29,637 nucleotides of DNA from CAYUIS01 sp964444825 (GCA_964444825.1 CAYUIS010000057.1:1-29637); one strand, 5' to 3'. Shown: positions 14,354 through 22,990, counted from the stretch's first letter. Program-made: numbers and translations. Notes: generated by a model not told the origin, from the sequence alone.

Positions 14354-15866
14354 CGGCCCCTGGGAGGCCGTTCACCGGATAGCTCACCAGCTCGGCCGGC
14401 GAGTCTGGGTGGTGGGTGGTGCTGTCCGTGATGGCCTCCTCGGCCGGCCCGTGCACGACTGGGACTTTGCCGTCGACCGTGACGCCCTCCGGCTGGCACG
14501 GGCTGTGGCCGATACCCTCGATGGGGCCTATTTCCCCCTGGACGAGGAGCGCGGCACCGGTCGTGTTGTCCTGACGGAGGCGGATGGCGCTCGCCTTGAG
14601 CTCGATTTCGCCCTGCTGCGGGGCGCCGATCTGGAGGCCGATCTATTCGCCCGCGACTTTTCCATCAACGCCCTGGCTCTCGACGATGGGGGTAACCTGG
14701 TCGATCCGACCGGCGGCCAGGCCGACCTAGCGGCCGGCCGCATCTGCGTCACGCACGCGGGCGCCTTCCGGGACGATCCGGTGCGCCTGCTGCGCGCCGT
14801 GCGTATGGAGGCCGAGCTGAGCACAACGACCGAGACGGCCCACATCGACCCCCAGACCGGGACGTGGATGCAGCGGGACGTAGCCCTGTTGGCCCTCTCC
14901 TCCCCCGAGCGGGTGCGGGACGAGTTTGTGCGCCTGCTCGCCCTTCCCGGTGCCGCTCGCCACCTGCAGCGCCTGGACGAGTTCGGCCTGCTCGTGCATA
15001 CAGTGCCTGAGATGGAATCCCTCAAGGGTGTCGCCCAGTCACCACCCCATCGCTTTGACGTGTGGCAGCATACACTCTTGATCGTTGATACGCTCGAGGG
15101 TGTGCTCTCCGCCGTGATGGGAAAGGGTGAACCCGAGGGAAAACCGAACCGGGCCGCCGATCCCCCCACCCTCGCTGGCGCACCCCGCGCCGCCTGGGGC
15201 GATATCGCCCGCACGCTGGGCCAGTTCGCCCCCGACGTGCGCGCCCACTTTGGCGTAGAGGTCACCACCGGGCGCGATCGCGCCCTGTTGCTCAAGCTGG
15301 CCGCCCTGCTACACGACGTCGGAAAACCCGCGACCCAGTCCCAGGACGAGGATGGCTGCTTTCACTTTTACAACCACGAACCGGTGGGCGCTCAGATCGC
15401 CGCCGCCCGGCTGCAGGAGCTGCGCTTTAGCCGGGACGAGATCGAGCGTATGCGCGTCCTCGTCGGGCAGCATCTCCGTCCCGCCCACCTGGCCCGCGCC
15501 GAGCGGGTCACCCGCCGCGCCATCTACCGCTACTTTCGCGCCACCGGCTGTGCCGGTGTGGATGTCGTGCTCCTCTCCCTGGCCGACCACCTGGCCACCT
15601 GGGGGCCCAACCTCCAGGAGGAGCGCTGGACCCGACGGCTGGAGGTCGCGCAGACGCTGCTCACCCACTGTTTCGAGCACTATGAGGAGACGGTCAACCC
15701 ACCGCCGCTGCTCAGCGGCAACGACCTGATGACTGCCCTGGCGCTGGAATCCGGCCCCCGGATCGGCCGTCTGCTGGAGACCATACGCGAGGCCCAGGCC
15801 GCCGGCGAGATCAGCACCCGCGAGGAGGCGCTGAACCTGGCCAGACGCCTGGTCAGGTCTAGGTAG
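14331..15866 (+). CDS. cca: CCA-adding enzyme / poly(A) polymerase-family nucleotidyltransferase with HD domain
   Basis: A 511-residue class II tRNA nucleotidyltransferase-type protein, expected to add or repair the 3' CCA of tRNA. The nucleotidyltransferase head has GGAVRDGLLG at 29-38 and catalytic aspartates in HDWDFAV (Asp43, Asp45). ARDFSINALAL lies near 108-118, and the DDPVRLLRAVR motif near 149-159. The C-terminal half is an HD phosphohydrolase domain: His248 in FDVWQHT, then LLHDVGKP with His329-Asp330. Between these lies an insertion of about 55 residues (262-318), Pro/Arg-rich at first and longer than usual. It overlaps the small upstream gene and has no strong ribosome site of its own. 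CCA addition rather than A-addition is assumed from family. Confidence 0.88.
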   Translation: MTTLHLPDGPWEAVHRIAHQLGRRVWVVGGAVRDGLLGRPVHDWDFAVDRDALRLARAVADTLDGAYFPLDEERGTGRVVLTEADGARLELDFALLRGADLEADLFARDFSINALALDDGGNLVDPTGGQADLAAGRICVTHAGAFRDDPVRLLRAVRMEAELSTTTETAHIDPQTGTWMQRDVALLALSSPERVRDEFVRLLALPGAARHLQRLDEFGLLVHTVPEMESLKGVAQSPPHRFDVWQHTLLIVDTLEGVLSAVMGKGEPEGKPNRAADPPTLAGAPRAAWGDIARTLGQFAPDVRAHFGVEVTTGRDRALLLKLAALLHDVGKPATQSQDEDGCFHFYNHEPVGAQIAAARLQELRFSRDEIERMRVLVGQHLRPAHLARAERVTRRAIYRYFRATGCAGVDVVLLSLADHLATWGPNLQEERWTRRLEVAQTLLTHCFEHYEETVNPPPLLSGNDLMTALALESGPRIGRLLETIREAQAAGEISTREEALNLARRLVRSR

Positions 15867-15883
15867 CCACCCACCACCGAGAC

Positions 15884-15913
15884 TTGACAGACTGCGTAGG
15901 GCCATGCTAATAT
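15884..15913 (+). promoter_or_regulatory. Candidate promoter of the FG-GAP gene
   Basis: TTGACA (15884-15889) is followed after 18 bp by TAATAT (15908-15913). It lies 18 bases after the nucleotidyltransferase stop and would give a ~100-base leader. The leader contains a ten-codon open frame beginning at 15990. Confidence 0.55.
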
Positions 15914-15989
15914 AGACATTGGCAACACGATCCTGGCTTCTCGCGCCCCACATTCCATCTCGCGCCAACGAAGGGAAACAGAATTCTAG

Positions 15990-16022
15990 ATGAAGAAACG
16001 ATTAGCAGCCAATAGCCAATGA
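15990..16022 (+). other. Ten-codon leader ORF overlapping the FG-GAP start (ATGA)
   Basis: ATG at 15990 is preceded by AAGGGA at fair spacing and encodes MKKRLAANSQ. Its TGA stop overlaps the next ATG as ATGA (16019-16022). It may couple translation to the large secreted protein, or may be a chance frame. Confidence 0.35.
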
Positions 16023-19000
16023 CACATCACCGCCCACGGACGACCACAAAGACCTGCCTCTCCGTTCTGCTCTCACTCATCCTTGTGGCCCTTTTTCCTA
16101 CTGCGTCACATTCATCCCAGTTCCCCGATCCCCAATACCCGATACCGACTACCCAATCGCGAGACTGGTGGACTAGTGCGCAACAGGACATCCGCCAGCA
16201 CGAATACCACATCACCTGGCAGCCATCTCCTCTCTTCCCTGGCGACTCCCCAGGCTACCAGGCCCCTAACCGGGAGCAGAACCTGCGCATCGGCTTTGGT
16301 CCCGACGCCATTCGTTTCGTGCCACGTACCAGAGTGGGTTCACCCTGGACACTTGGCCTGGCCTTAACGGGCTCCGAACAAGGCGGAGCCGGGTCCTCCG
16401 CGGGCACGCCAAGCCTATCGATCCACGAGAACCACGCCACCTACCTTCGTGGTCCGATAACCGAACGATACACTAACCAGGAGACTGGTCTGGAGCAAGA
16501 GCTACAGATTCTCAATCCCGAATACCCGTTAACCCGCTCTTTATCTCCCATCGCTCTTGAACTTGGCCTTAGTGGCAACCTCGTCCCCCATCTCGCCGAT
16601 GGCTATTCGACGAGCCTGGAACAAGGCAGTCAAGCCATCCAGTTTAGACCTGCCGACTCTACCCCAGTCCTACAGTACACCCTTCTAGACGTCAGAGATG
16701 CCATCGACCGCCAACTCTCCGCCCGAATCGAGCCTATTCCCGCTCACGACGTACCACAAACAATACGCATCACGATAGATGACGCTTATGCCACCTATCC
16801 CATCATCCTCCGCGGCCTTTTCTTCTCCCTCCAACCAGGTGTCGGATCTCCCAGTGGGATGTTGTCCCAGTCCGGATTCAGTCAAGCCTGGACCGGTGAG
16901 AGCGACCAGGACGATGCCCGTCTCGGCTATGCCCTATCCACCGCCGGCGATGTCAACGGCGATGGTTACGGCGACCTCGTCGTCGGTGTCCCCTGGTACG
17001 ACGGGGGGGAGATAGATGAAGGAGCAGCCTTTGTCTACTACGGTGGGCCGGATGGTCTCGCCCCAGGCTCGGCAGACTGGATCACCGAGAGCAATCAAGT
17101 GGAGGCACATTTCGGCCACGCCGTATCGCTAGCCGGGGACGTAAACGGAGACGGATACGCCGACATCATTGTTGGCGCACCCGACTATGATAACAAGGGT
17201 GCGGTCTTTGTCCACTACGGGAGCCCAACTGGACTGACAAGCTCGGCTGACTGGATGGTGGTGGGCGACCAGGAGAACGCACGGTTCGGGTCCTCCGTCT
17301 CTACGGCCGGTGACTTGGACGGCGATGGCTACACTGACATCATCGTGGGCGCCCGTGACTATGACGGCGATCAGACCGACGAGGGCGCCGCCTTTGTCTA
17401 CCACGGCAGCCCAACCGGGCTCACAACAGGCTCAGCGAACTGGACAGCAGTGGGCGGTCAAGCTTCCGCTCACCTGGGTGTCGCTGTAAGCACTGCCGGG
17501 GACGTCAACGGCGATGGATACGCTGACATTTTCATCGGCGCCCCGGGGTACGACAGCATCACCGGTACGACCACACTGACGGACGCCGGGCGAGCCTATG
17601 TCTACCTCGGGAGTCTGACAGGGCTTGTCACGAGCACCATAGGTTGGATGGCTGGAGGCGAACAGGCGGGATCGCAGTTTGGCACCGCCGTCTCCACTGC
17701 CGGTGATGCCAACGGCGACGGTCGGGCCGACATTCTCATCGGCGCGCCAGGGTACGACGTCAGCGGCACGGCTATTTTCACCGACGTAGGACGGGTCTAT
17801 GCCTACTACGGCCATTCAACCACAGGTGAGGGTGCCCCATTCGCAGACTCACCCAACTGGGTCGCAACCGGCGATCAGGCCAATGCCCACTTTGGCGCAG
17901 CCGTCTCCATCGCAGGAGACCTGAACAGCGATGGTTACGCGGATATTGTTGTCGGCGCCCCCGACTATGATGACGCCCAGCCCAACGAAGGAGCCGCTTT
18001 TGTCTATCAGGGGGGGGCAACTGGCCTATCTCCCGGGCCAGCCTGGAGCACCCATCCTACAGATCAGGAGAACGCCCACTTTGGCACGGCGGTCTCCACC
18101 GTCGGGGACGTGAACGGCGATGGTCACGGCGACATAGCCATCGGAGCGACTGGCTACGACCACGAACACACCGATGAGGGCGGCGCTTTTGTCTATCACG
18201 GCAGTCCAGGCGGCCTGGCCACCAGCCCATCGTGGAGCAGTACGGGTGGGCACGGCGGGGCGCTCTTCGGCTGGTCTGTAGCCACCGCCGGTGACGTGAA
18301 TGGCGACGGTTACGCCGACATCATCGTCGGCGCCCCACATTACGATCGTGGTCAGACAGAAGAGGGAGCGGCGTTTCTATACGCTGGCGGGCCGGCCGGC
18401 CCTTCGACCGGCCCAGCCTGGATTGGAGAAGGCGATCAGGCATGGGCATGGTTCGGTCATGCCGTCGCCGGCGCTGGCGACGTGAATGGCGACGGCTATG
18501 CCGACATCATCATCGGCGCGCCTCGTTACGACGGTGAGCAGATCGACGACGGTAAGGCATTCGTCTACCACGGCAGTGCAACAGGCCCAAGTCCAGGCGC
18601 CGCGAACTGGGCCGCCCCAGGGGAGAATCAGGGCACGGCCGTTTTGGGCGTCAGCGCCCGGTTTGGGGTCGCCGTCTCCTCGGCCGGCGACGTCAACGGA
18701 GACGGCTACGCCGACATCATCGTCGGCGCGAACGGCTACGATGCACAGGAAACGAACGAGGGGGCGGCCTTTGTCTATCACGGTGGGCCAACCGGTCTTT
18801 CTCAAGACTTTGTGTGGACCGCCCACCCCACCGATCAGGCTCATGCTAACTATGGTCGCTCCGTCTCCACCGCTGGCGACGTCAATGGAGATGGTTACAG
18901 CGATGCCATCGTCGGCGCGCCCTGGGTTGCCAGGTCCGGACTTGACGCCGAACTCGACGGCACGGCTTATGTTTACTACGGCTCGGCCACAGGTCTTGCC

Positions 19001-20056
19001 GCCGACGCGAACTGGACGGTCACGGAGGTCTTTACCGGCGCCGAGTTCGGTACCGCTGTCTCGACGGCTGGCGACGTCAACGGTGACGGCTACAGTGACG
19101 TCATCGTCGGTGCATACAAGTACACCGAAATCCTTGGCGTCACACCCTGGCGTGAAGGTGGGGCCTTTGTCTACCACGGCAGCGCGACAGGGCTGAATGA
19201 GGGCCCGGCCGATTGGCTGGCCAAGAGCGGGAAAAAGCAGGCCAGGTTTGGCATCTCTGTCTCCTGCGCCGGTGACGTCAACGGGGACGGATACGGGGAC
19301 GTGATTGTCGGCGCATCAAGCTATGACACAGGACTAACCCACGAAGGGGCCGCTTTCGTTTACCACGGCAGCCCCGCTGGGCTCGCCGAGGGTCCGGCGG
19401 ACTGGATCACCACGGGCAATCAGGAGAGAGCGGCCTTGGGGTTCGCCGTCTCTACCGCTGGCGACGTGAATGGCGACGGTTACGGAGACATCGTCGTCGG
19501 TGCACCGACGTACAACGCTAGTGGAACGGACGAAGGGGCAGCTTTTGTCTTTCTGGGAAACGGTGGAGCAGGAGCCACCCTCATCCCCAACCAACTGCGC
19601 AGCGACAGCCTCACTCCCATCGCTCCTCTGGGAAGCTCTGACCACGCCAGCCAGGTGCGCCTACACCTGATCGGCCGATCTCCCCTGGGACGAGAAAGTG
19701 TGGCTTTGCAGTGGCAACTTGCCCCCCTGGGCATACCCTTTACCGCGACGGTCAGCGGCAGCGGTACGATTTCCGGCACCAGTGCCGCCTGGAGTGACGT
19801 TCTAACCACCAGCGTCGTCCTAAGCCAGACGGTGGGCGGGCTTGCAGAAGGCGCCGTCTACCATTGGCGCGTGCGCACTCTCTACCCCACTGGCAATCGG
19901 CTCGGTCAGGTGGCCAGTCGCTGGTTGTATCTGCCCTGGAATGGCCCACAAGAATCTGACTTTCGTACGCCGCATCCCCTGACGTTCGATATCACCAACG
20001 CTGCGTATCTCCCTCTGATTCTGCTGGAATGCGACTTGCCCGTAATCAAGCCGTAA
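16019..20056 (+). CDS. Large secreted FG-GAP (integrin-like) beta-propeller protein
   Basis: A 1345-residue exported protein. A signal peptide occupies residues ~1-32 (basic start, then hydrophobic CLSVLLSLILVALF). A short Pro-rich segment encoded by repeat-like DNA follows (33-48). Residues ~50-290 form an uncharacterised domain with features seen before FG-GAP or RHS regions, such as YQAPNREQNLR and a later DAYATYPI. From ~290 to 1182 I count 14 FG-GAP repeats, each with AGDVNGDGYADIIVGAP-like calcium loops and EGAAFVYHGS, enough for two seven-bladed propellers. A fibronectin-like domain follows, and the end contains YLPLIL. It is likely a cell-surface adhesion or matrix-binding protein. 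It has no catalytic motif that I can see. Confidence 0.9.
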   Translation: MTHHRPRTTTKTCLSVLLSLILVALFPTASHSSQFPDPQYPIPTTQSRDWWTSAQQDIRQHEYHITWQPSPLFPGDSPGYQAPNREQNLRIGFGPDAIRFVPRTRVGSPWTLGLALTGSEQGGAGSSAGTPSLSIHENHATYLRGPITERYTNQETGLEQELQILNPEYPLTRSLSPIALELGLSGNLVPHLADGYSTSLEQGSQAIQFRPADSTPVLQYTLLDVRDAIDRQLSARIEPIPAHDVPQTIRITIDDAYATYPIILRGLFFSLQPGVGSPSGMLSQSGFSQAWTGESDQDDARLGYALSTAGDVNGDGYGDLVVGVPWYDGGEIDEGAAFVYYGGPDGLAPGSADWITESNQVEAHFGHAVSLAGDVNGDGYADIIVGAPDYDNKGAVFVHYGSPTGLTSSADWMVVGDQENARFGSSVSTAGDLDGDGYTDIIVGARDYDGDQTDEGAAFVYHGSPTGLTTGSANWTAVGGQASAHLGVAVSTAGDVNGDGYADIFIGAPGYDSITGTTTLTDAGRAYVYLGSLTGLVTSTIGWMAGGEQAGSQFGTAVSTAGDANGDGRADILIGAPGYDVSGTAIFTDVGRVYAYYGHSTTGEGAPFADSPNWVATGDQANAHFGAAVSIAGDLNSDGYADIVVGAPDYDDAQPNEGAAFVYQGGATGLSPGPAWSTHPTDQENAHFGTAVSTVGDVNGDGHGDIAIGATGYDHEHTDEGGAFVYHGSPGGLATSPSWSSTGGHGGALFGWSVATAGDVNGDGYADIIVGAPHYDRGQTEEGAAFLYAGGPAGPSTGPAWIGEGDQAWAWFGHAVAGAGDVNGDGYADIIIGAPRYDGEQIDDGKAFVYHGSATGPSPGAANWAAPGENQGTAVLGVSARFGVAVSSAGDVNGDGYADIIVGANGYDAQETNEGAAFVYHGGPTGLSQDFVWTAHPTDQAHANYGRSVSTAGDVNGDGYSDAIVGAPWVARSGLDAELDGTAYVYYGSATGLAADANWTVTEVFTGAEFGTAVSTAGDVNGDGYSDVIVGAYKYTEILGVTPWREGGAFVYHGSATGLNEGPADWLAKSGKKQARFGISVSCAGDVNGDGYGDVIVGASSYDTGLTHEGAAFVYHGSPAGLAEGPADWITTGNQERAALGFAVSTAGDVNGDGYGDIVVGAPTYNASGTDEGAAFVFLGNGGAGATLIPNQLRSDSLTPIAPLGSSDHASQVRLHLIGRSPLGRESVALQWQLAPLGIPFTATVSGSGTISGTSAAWSDVLTTSVVLSQTVGGLAEGAVYHWRVRTLYPTGNRLGQVASRWLYLPWNGPQESDFRTPHPLTFDITNAAYLPLILLECDLPVIKP
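16118..16165. repeat. C-rich repeat of the 0.9-1.5 kb family inside the FG-GAP gene
   Basis: CCCCGATCCCCAATACCCGA within this stretch resembles the array at 1489-1550 (CCCCAATACCTGAC, CCCCGATCCC, AATACCCGAT). It keeps the reading frame and encodes the Pro/Gln-rich junction just after the signal peptide. Confidence 0.55.
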
Positions 20057-20086
20057 CCCAACCGCAATCGGGACCATTTCGGACTG

Positions 20087-20095
20087 TGGTATAAT
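20087..20095 (+). promoter_or_regulatory. Extended -10 promoter of the L,D-transpeptidase gene
   Basis: TGGTATAAT (20087-20095) is an extended -10 element ahead of the ATG at 20120. No good -35 hexamer is seen at 17 bp, as is common for extended -10 promoters. The start would be near 20102. Confidence 0.55.
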
Positions 20096-20119
20096 ACGCA
20101 CACTGGAGCGTATCACGGT

Positions 20120-21205
20120 ATGTCAGTCGCCATCACCCGTCGCAAACTACTCAAACTGATCGCAGCAACCACTGCCGTTTCAGCGCTCTCGCCGGTGTTC
20201 CACGCCCGCGCCCGCTACCCTCTCCCACCGGAACCGGACGGCGATGACAAAACGGACAGCGCCTATTTCGACTACTGGCACCTCATGGGCCGGGCGATCC
20301 ACACGGTCACGTTCTACGGCCAACCGTCTACCTCGGCTGAGCGGATAGGCACGCGCCAACGCGACCAGTCTGTCTTTATCCTGGGAGAGGTGCGAGCGCC
20401 CTACAGCGCTCACAACGACCTTTGGTACAAGACGCTCCAGGGCTACGTACACTCCGCTTGGGTCCTCCCGATGCGCGTCTATCCCCTCCAGCCATTCATC
20501 TCCGACGTCGGCGAGTGGGGTTTCTGGGGTGAGGTTTGCCAGGTCTTTGCTGAGGCGTACGCTCAACCGAACGCTCAGTCCAGACGGGTCTATCGTTTTT
20601 ATGGCGGCAACGTCCTGCACGTTGTGGAGGGGTTCAAGGACGATCACGGGGCCGGCTGGTACAAGGTCTATGACGAGTTTCCGCCCACCAATCCATCCCA
20701 CCAGTGGTTACTGGCGCGGGATGTGCGGCGAATCCCTCGCAAGGAGATGGCCCCGATCCACCCTTTCGCAGGAGAGAAACGTATCGAGGTAGATATCGCC
20801 CAACAGCGTCTGACCTGTTACGAGGGAACCCAGCTCGTGTTCAGCGCGCCTGTGGCGACCGGGATGCCTGGCGCGACCGCTACACCTCTAGGGGAGAAAG
20901 GCGTGATTCTCAAGCAACCCTCACGCCACATGTGCAACTATCCTTACCCAGGAGGACCGGAGCCTTTGGGGGATCTCTTTGATCTGCCTGGCATCCCGTG
21001 GAACACCTTCTTCGATCTCAGCGGTACGGCCATTCATGGCACGTACTGGCACAACGACTTTGGCATACAGCGCAGTCACGGGTGCGTCAACGTGTCACAG
21101 GAGGTGGCCCGCTGGATCTACCGCTGGGCCTACCCGGTCGGCGGCTTTGAGGACGATTTCGTTCAGGGCGACTGGCGGGTCGGTACGCCGATTATCATCT
21201 TCTAG
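20120..21205 (+). CDS. L,D-transpeptidase (YkuD domain) with Tat-type signal
   Basis: A 361-residue exported enzyme. Residues 1-31 hold a twin-arginine-like signal (TRRKLLKLIAATTAVSA). Residues ~55-210 contain two SH3-like segments, for example GYVHSAWVLPM and WYKVYDEFP. The YkuD catalytic domain spans ~225-361, starting IEVDIAQQRLTCYEG, with His306 in AIHGTYWH and the catalytic SHGCVN at 319-324 (Cys322). Family members cross-link peptidoglycan or attach proteins to it through meso-diaminopimelate. In Chloroflexota with unusual envelopes the natural substrate is uncertain. Its own extended -10 promoter separates it from the FG-GAP gene, and it converges with the lipoprotein gene, leaving only five bases between stop codons. 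Confidence 0.93.
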   Translation: MSVAITRRKLLKLIAATTAVSALSPVFHARARYPLPPEPDGDDKTDSAYFDYWHLMGRAIHTVTFYGQPSTSAERIGTRQRDQSVFILGEVRAPYSAHNDLWYKTLQGYVHSAWVLPMRVYPLQPFISDVGEWGFWGEVCQVFAEAYAQPNAQSRRVYRFYGGNVLHVVEGFKDDHGAGWYKVYDEFPPTNPSHQWLLARDVRRIPRKEMAPIHPFAGEKRIEVDIAQQRLTCYEGTQLVFSAPVATGMPGATATPLGEKGVILKQPSRHMCNYPYPGGPEPLGDLFDLPGIPWNTFFDLSGTAIHGTYWHNDFGIQRSHGCVNVSQEVARWIYRWAYPVGGFEDDFVQGDWRVGTPIIIF

Positions 21206-21210
21206 CTCTG

Positions 21211-22167
21211 CTAGCCACCATCTTCAGCGAGGACAAACGTCTCCCTTACCTGTCGCAGGAGCTGCGGAATGCTCCCACTGTCGATCGCCCGCATCCGGAG
21301 AACGTACAACCACCGATCGGGTCCCTGCACCACTATCGCCTCGGCTGAACCGCCGTCCACACCCGACCAATCTTCGAGAAAGAGAAATGCCGTGTGCCCT
21401 TGCCATTCCGTCTCCTCCACACTCAGCACATCGGGCGGCCTATCCGGATCGTGTGTTGCTTCCAGCATCACCAACGCGTTGTTGAGCAACAGGGCTTCAG
21501 CCGGACCGGGAGCCCACCACAGTCCTATCTCGCCATCACCATAGCGCCACACACGAGCTCCCGCCCACTGATCTCCCTCCGCCACCACCTCCCAAAAGTT
21601 TAGCGGCACACGCACGTTTGCGCCGGGAGGCAGAACATTGACCAGATCACGGAAAGCGATCGGCTCCGGCAGAAAAACCAGATTTCGTTCCCCCGTAACC
21701 TCCAACGGCGAGCGCACGATTACGAACAACCGCCACAGGCCCTCCGGCGGCTCAAGCGGGAACTGTATCGGTTCCTCTGCGGCGTAGCGGTTTCCGCCCA
21801 GTGGCGCTAGGTCCATTGACCAGCGATACTGCGCCGGTCCGATCACTATAGCACGAACGCTCGATGTCACCCGGACACCGGGTGGAGGCAGCAGTTTCAC
21901 CTCAAGGGATACGGGTTCCAAAGCGGATACCCGCTCAGGCCAGATAATCGTCAACTCCTGCGGGGGAATTGGGGTAGCCGTCGGCGTTGGTGACGGGGTC
22001 AGCGTGGGCAACGGAGTCGGCGTAGGCGATGGGATCACCGTGGGGGTGGCAGTGAGAGCAAAAGTAGGCGTCAAAGCCGGCATGGAAGGGGCACAGCCAA
22101 CTAACAGAGCCAGCAAGAGACCGATTGCCAGATGTAGGCGATTTGGAGGCAGAGATTTACGCAGCAT
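21211..22167 (-). CDS. Lipoprotein with Thr-Pro-rich linker, unknown function
   Basis: A 318-residue predicted lipoprotein. The signal peptide ends LLLALLVGC, with the lipidated cysteine at about residue 25. A ~40-residue Thr/Pro-rich linker follows (TPTPLPTLTPSPTPTATPIP), the kind of surface spacer common in Chloroflexota. The rest has an Ig-like stretch (ELTIIWPERVSALEPVSLEV), then a domain rich in Trp and acidic residues ending MRAIDSGSIPQLLRQVRETF. I do not recognise the latter; it resembles small secreted domains that evaluate bound ligand rather than a known enzyme. ATGs at 22173 and 22167 are both possible. The close -10 element suggests a leaderless transcript starting at the second. 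Confidence 0.75.
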   Translation of the reverse strand: MLRKSLPPNRLHLAIGLLLALLVGCAPSMPALTPTFALTATPTVIPSPTPTPLPTLTPSPTPTATPIPPQELTIIWPERVSALEPVSLEVKLLPPPGVRVTSSVRAIVIGPAQYRWSMDLAPLGGNRYAAEEPIQFPLEPPEGLWRLFVIVRSPLEVTGERNLVFLPEPIAFRDLVNVLPPGANVRVPLNFWEVVAEGDQWAGARVWRYGDGEIGLWWAPGPAEALLLNNALVMLEATHDPDRPPDVLSVEETEWQGHTAFLFLEDWSGVDGGSAEAIVVQGPDRWLYVLRMRAIDSGSIPQLLRQVRETFVLAEDGG

Positions 22168-22173
22168 AGTCAT

Positions 22174-22202
22174 ATAATAACACAGGACTAGCGCGAGAAC
22201 AA
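22174..22202 (-). promoter_or_regulatory. Candidate promoter of the Thr-Pro lipoprotein gene
   Basis: On the minus strand, TTGTTC (22197-22202), a 17-bp spacer and TATTAT (22174-22179) end just before the start codons at 22173 and 22167. The expected transcript would begin at about 22167, so translation may be leaderless. No ribosome site is visible. Confidence 0.45.
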
Positions 22203-22228
22203 CACCAAGCAGGTCTGTTTGAGATCTC

Positions 22229-22990
22229 TCACCCCTCGCTTCGCTTACCAGGGGTGAAATAGACTGTCTCTCTGTAGGGCTTGACCTGCTCTCCAATCTG
22301 GTCTTTTAGAATATTGCCCGACACGTGCATTATCGTATCGTTAAAGTCAGGGTCCTTTGCCATTCCGGCTAGACAGGGATAGTGATGATGCAACAGCCCT
22401 GCTGTCTGTTCTGCTTCGTCTGCCGAGACACCTACGAGGCCATCGGCTACGTGGCGGGCACATCCGCACACAGCGTCCCGAATTACCTCGACGTCGGTGA
22501 CGGTGCGCGTCTCCGGATCCACGGTGATAGAAAACTCGGGTTGGCCAAAGTGGCGGGCAAACTCGGCGATCAGCGAATTCTCGTATTCCACCCGGTGGCG
22601 GCGGACGTTATAGTGGGTCTCTGTCAGCGAGCACAGCGGCTTGGGAGTGACACAGACCACGCCGATATCTGCCAGCCAGCCCCGCAGTTGCCGGGCCAAC
22701 CCCCGGGGCAGCCACTCCTCGCGATCCACCGGGGCGATAACCGCTTGCGCACCCGTCATCCTGGCAGCCTCCCAGACCAACTCGGCCACTCCCCGATGCT
22801 CGCCAAAGGCCAGGATCAGGTCGGCCGGCGCAAGGGAGTCGGGCATATAGTCCTCCGGATAGTCAATCACCGGCGGCAGGACCGCTGGCGTCTGCCATAC
22901 CTCCATTTGCCAGTCATCCGGAGCGTGGGCGCGGATGTTGTCGACGTGTCGCCGACCGTACTCTCCCGTGATGATCGCCAGAATGCGCAT
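22229..22990 (-). CDS. DUF166 family protein
   Basis: A 253-residue protein starting MRILAIITGEYGRRHVDNI, typical of DUF166, a family found mainly in anaerobic archaea and bacteria near carbon-monoxide dehydrogenase or redox genes and sometimes loosely likened to thymidylate synthase. Conserved-looking features are DLILAFGEHRGVAELVWEA, VTPKPLCSLTE, and cysteines in CGCARHVADGL and HHHYPCLAGMA that could bind metal. The ATG at 22990 has GGAAGG nine bases upstream, a better distance than from the ATG at 22997-22999. It lies downstream of ferredoxins, a MoaD-like protein and a methyltransferase on the same strand. Biochemical function is not established. Confidence 0.8.
   Translation of the reverse strand: MRILAIITGEYGRRHVDNIRAHAPDDWQMEVWQTPAVLPPVIDYPEDYMPDSLAPADLILAFGEHRGVAELVWEAARMTGAQAVIAPVDREEWLPRGLARQLRGWLADIGVVCVTPKPLCSLTETHYNVRRHRVEYENSLIAEFARHFGQPEFSITVDPETRTVTDVEVIRDAVCGCARHVADGLVGVSADEAEQTAGLLHHHYPCLAGMAKDPDFNDTIMHVSGNILKDQIGEQVKPYRETVYFTPGKRSEG

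Noticed and set aside
15981..15990. Adjacent EcoRI and XbaI recognition sequences resembling a cloning junction
   Set aside because: Flanking DNA on both sides continues naturally and contains no vector-like sequence; chance occurrence.
18377..19177. Minus-strand open frame of 266 codons inside the FG-GAP region
   Set aside because: It mirrors the repeated FG-GAP DNA and gives repetitive Val/Asp-rich sequence (DDDVxVAVxVDVA) only because the sense repeats are conserved.
16880..19570. Regularly spaced similar DNA units that might look like a repeat or CRISPR array
   Set aside because: Period is about 190 bp with protein-level conservation of FG-GAP motifs, so they are domain repeats of one gene.
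21960..22080. G-rich short repeats on the plus strand as a regulatory or tandem-repeat element
   Set aside because: They are the antisense of codons for the Thr-Pro linker of the lipoprotein, which explains the periodicity.
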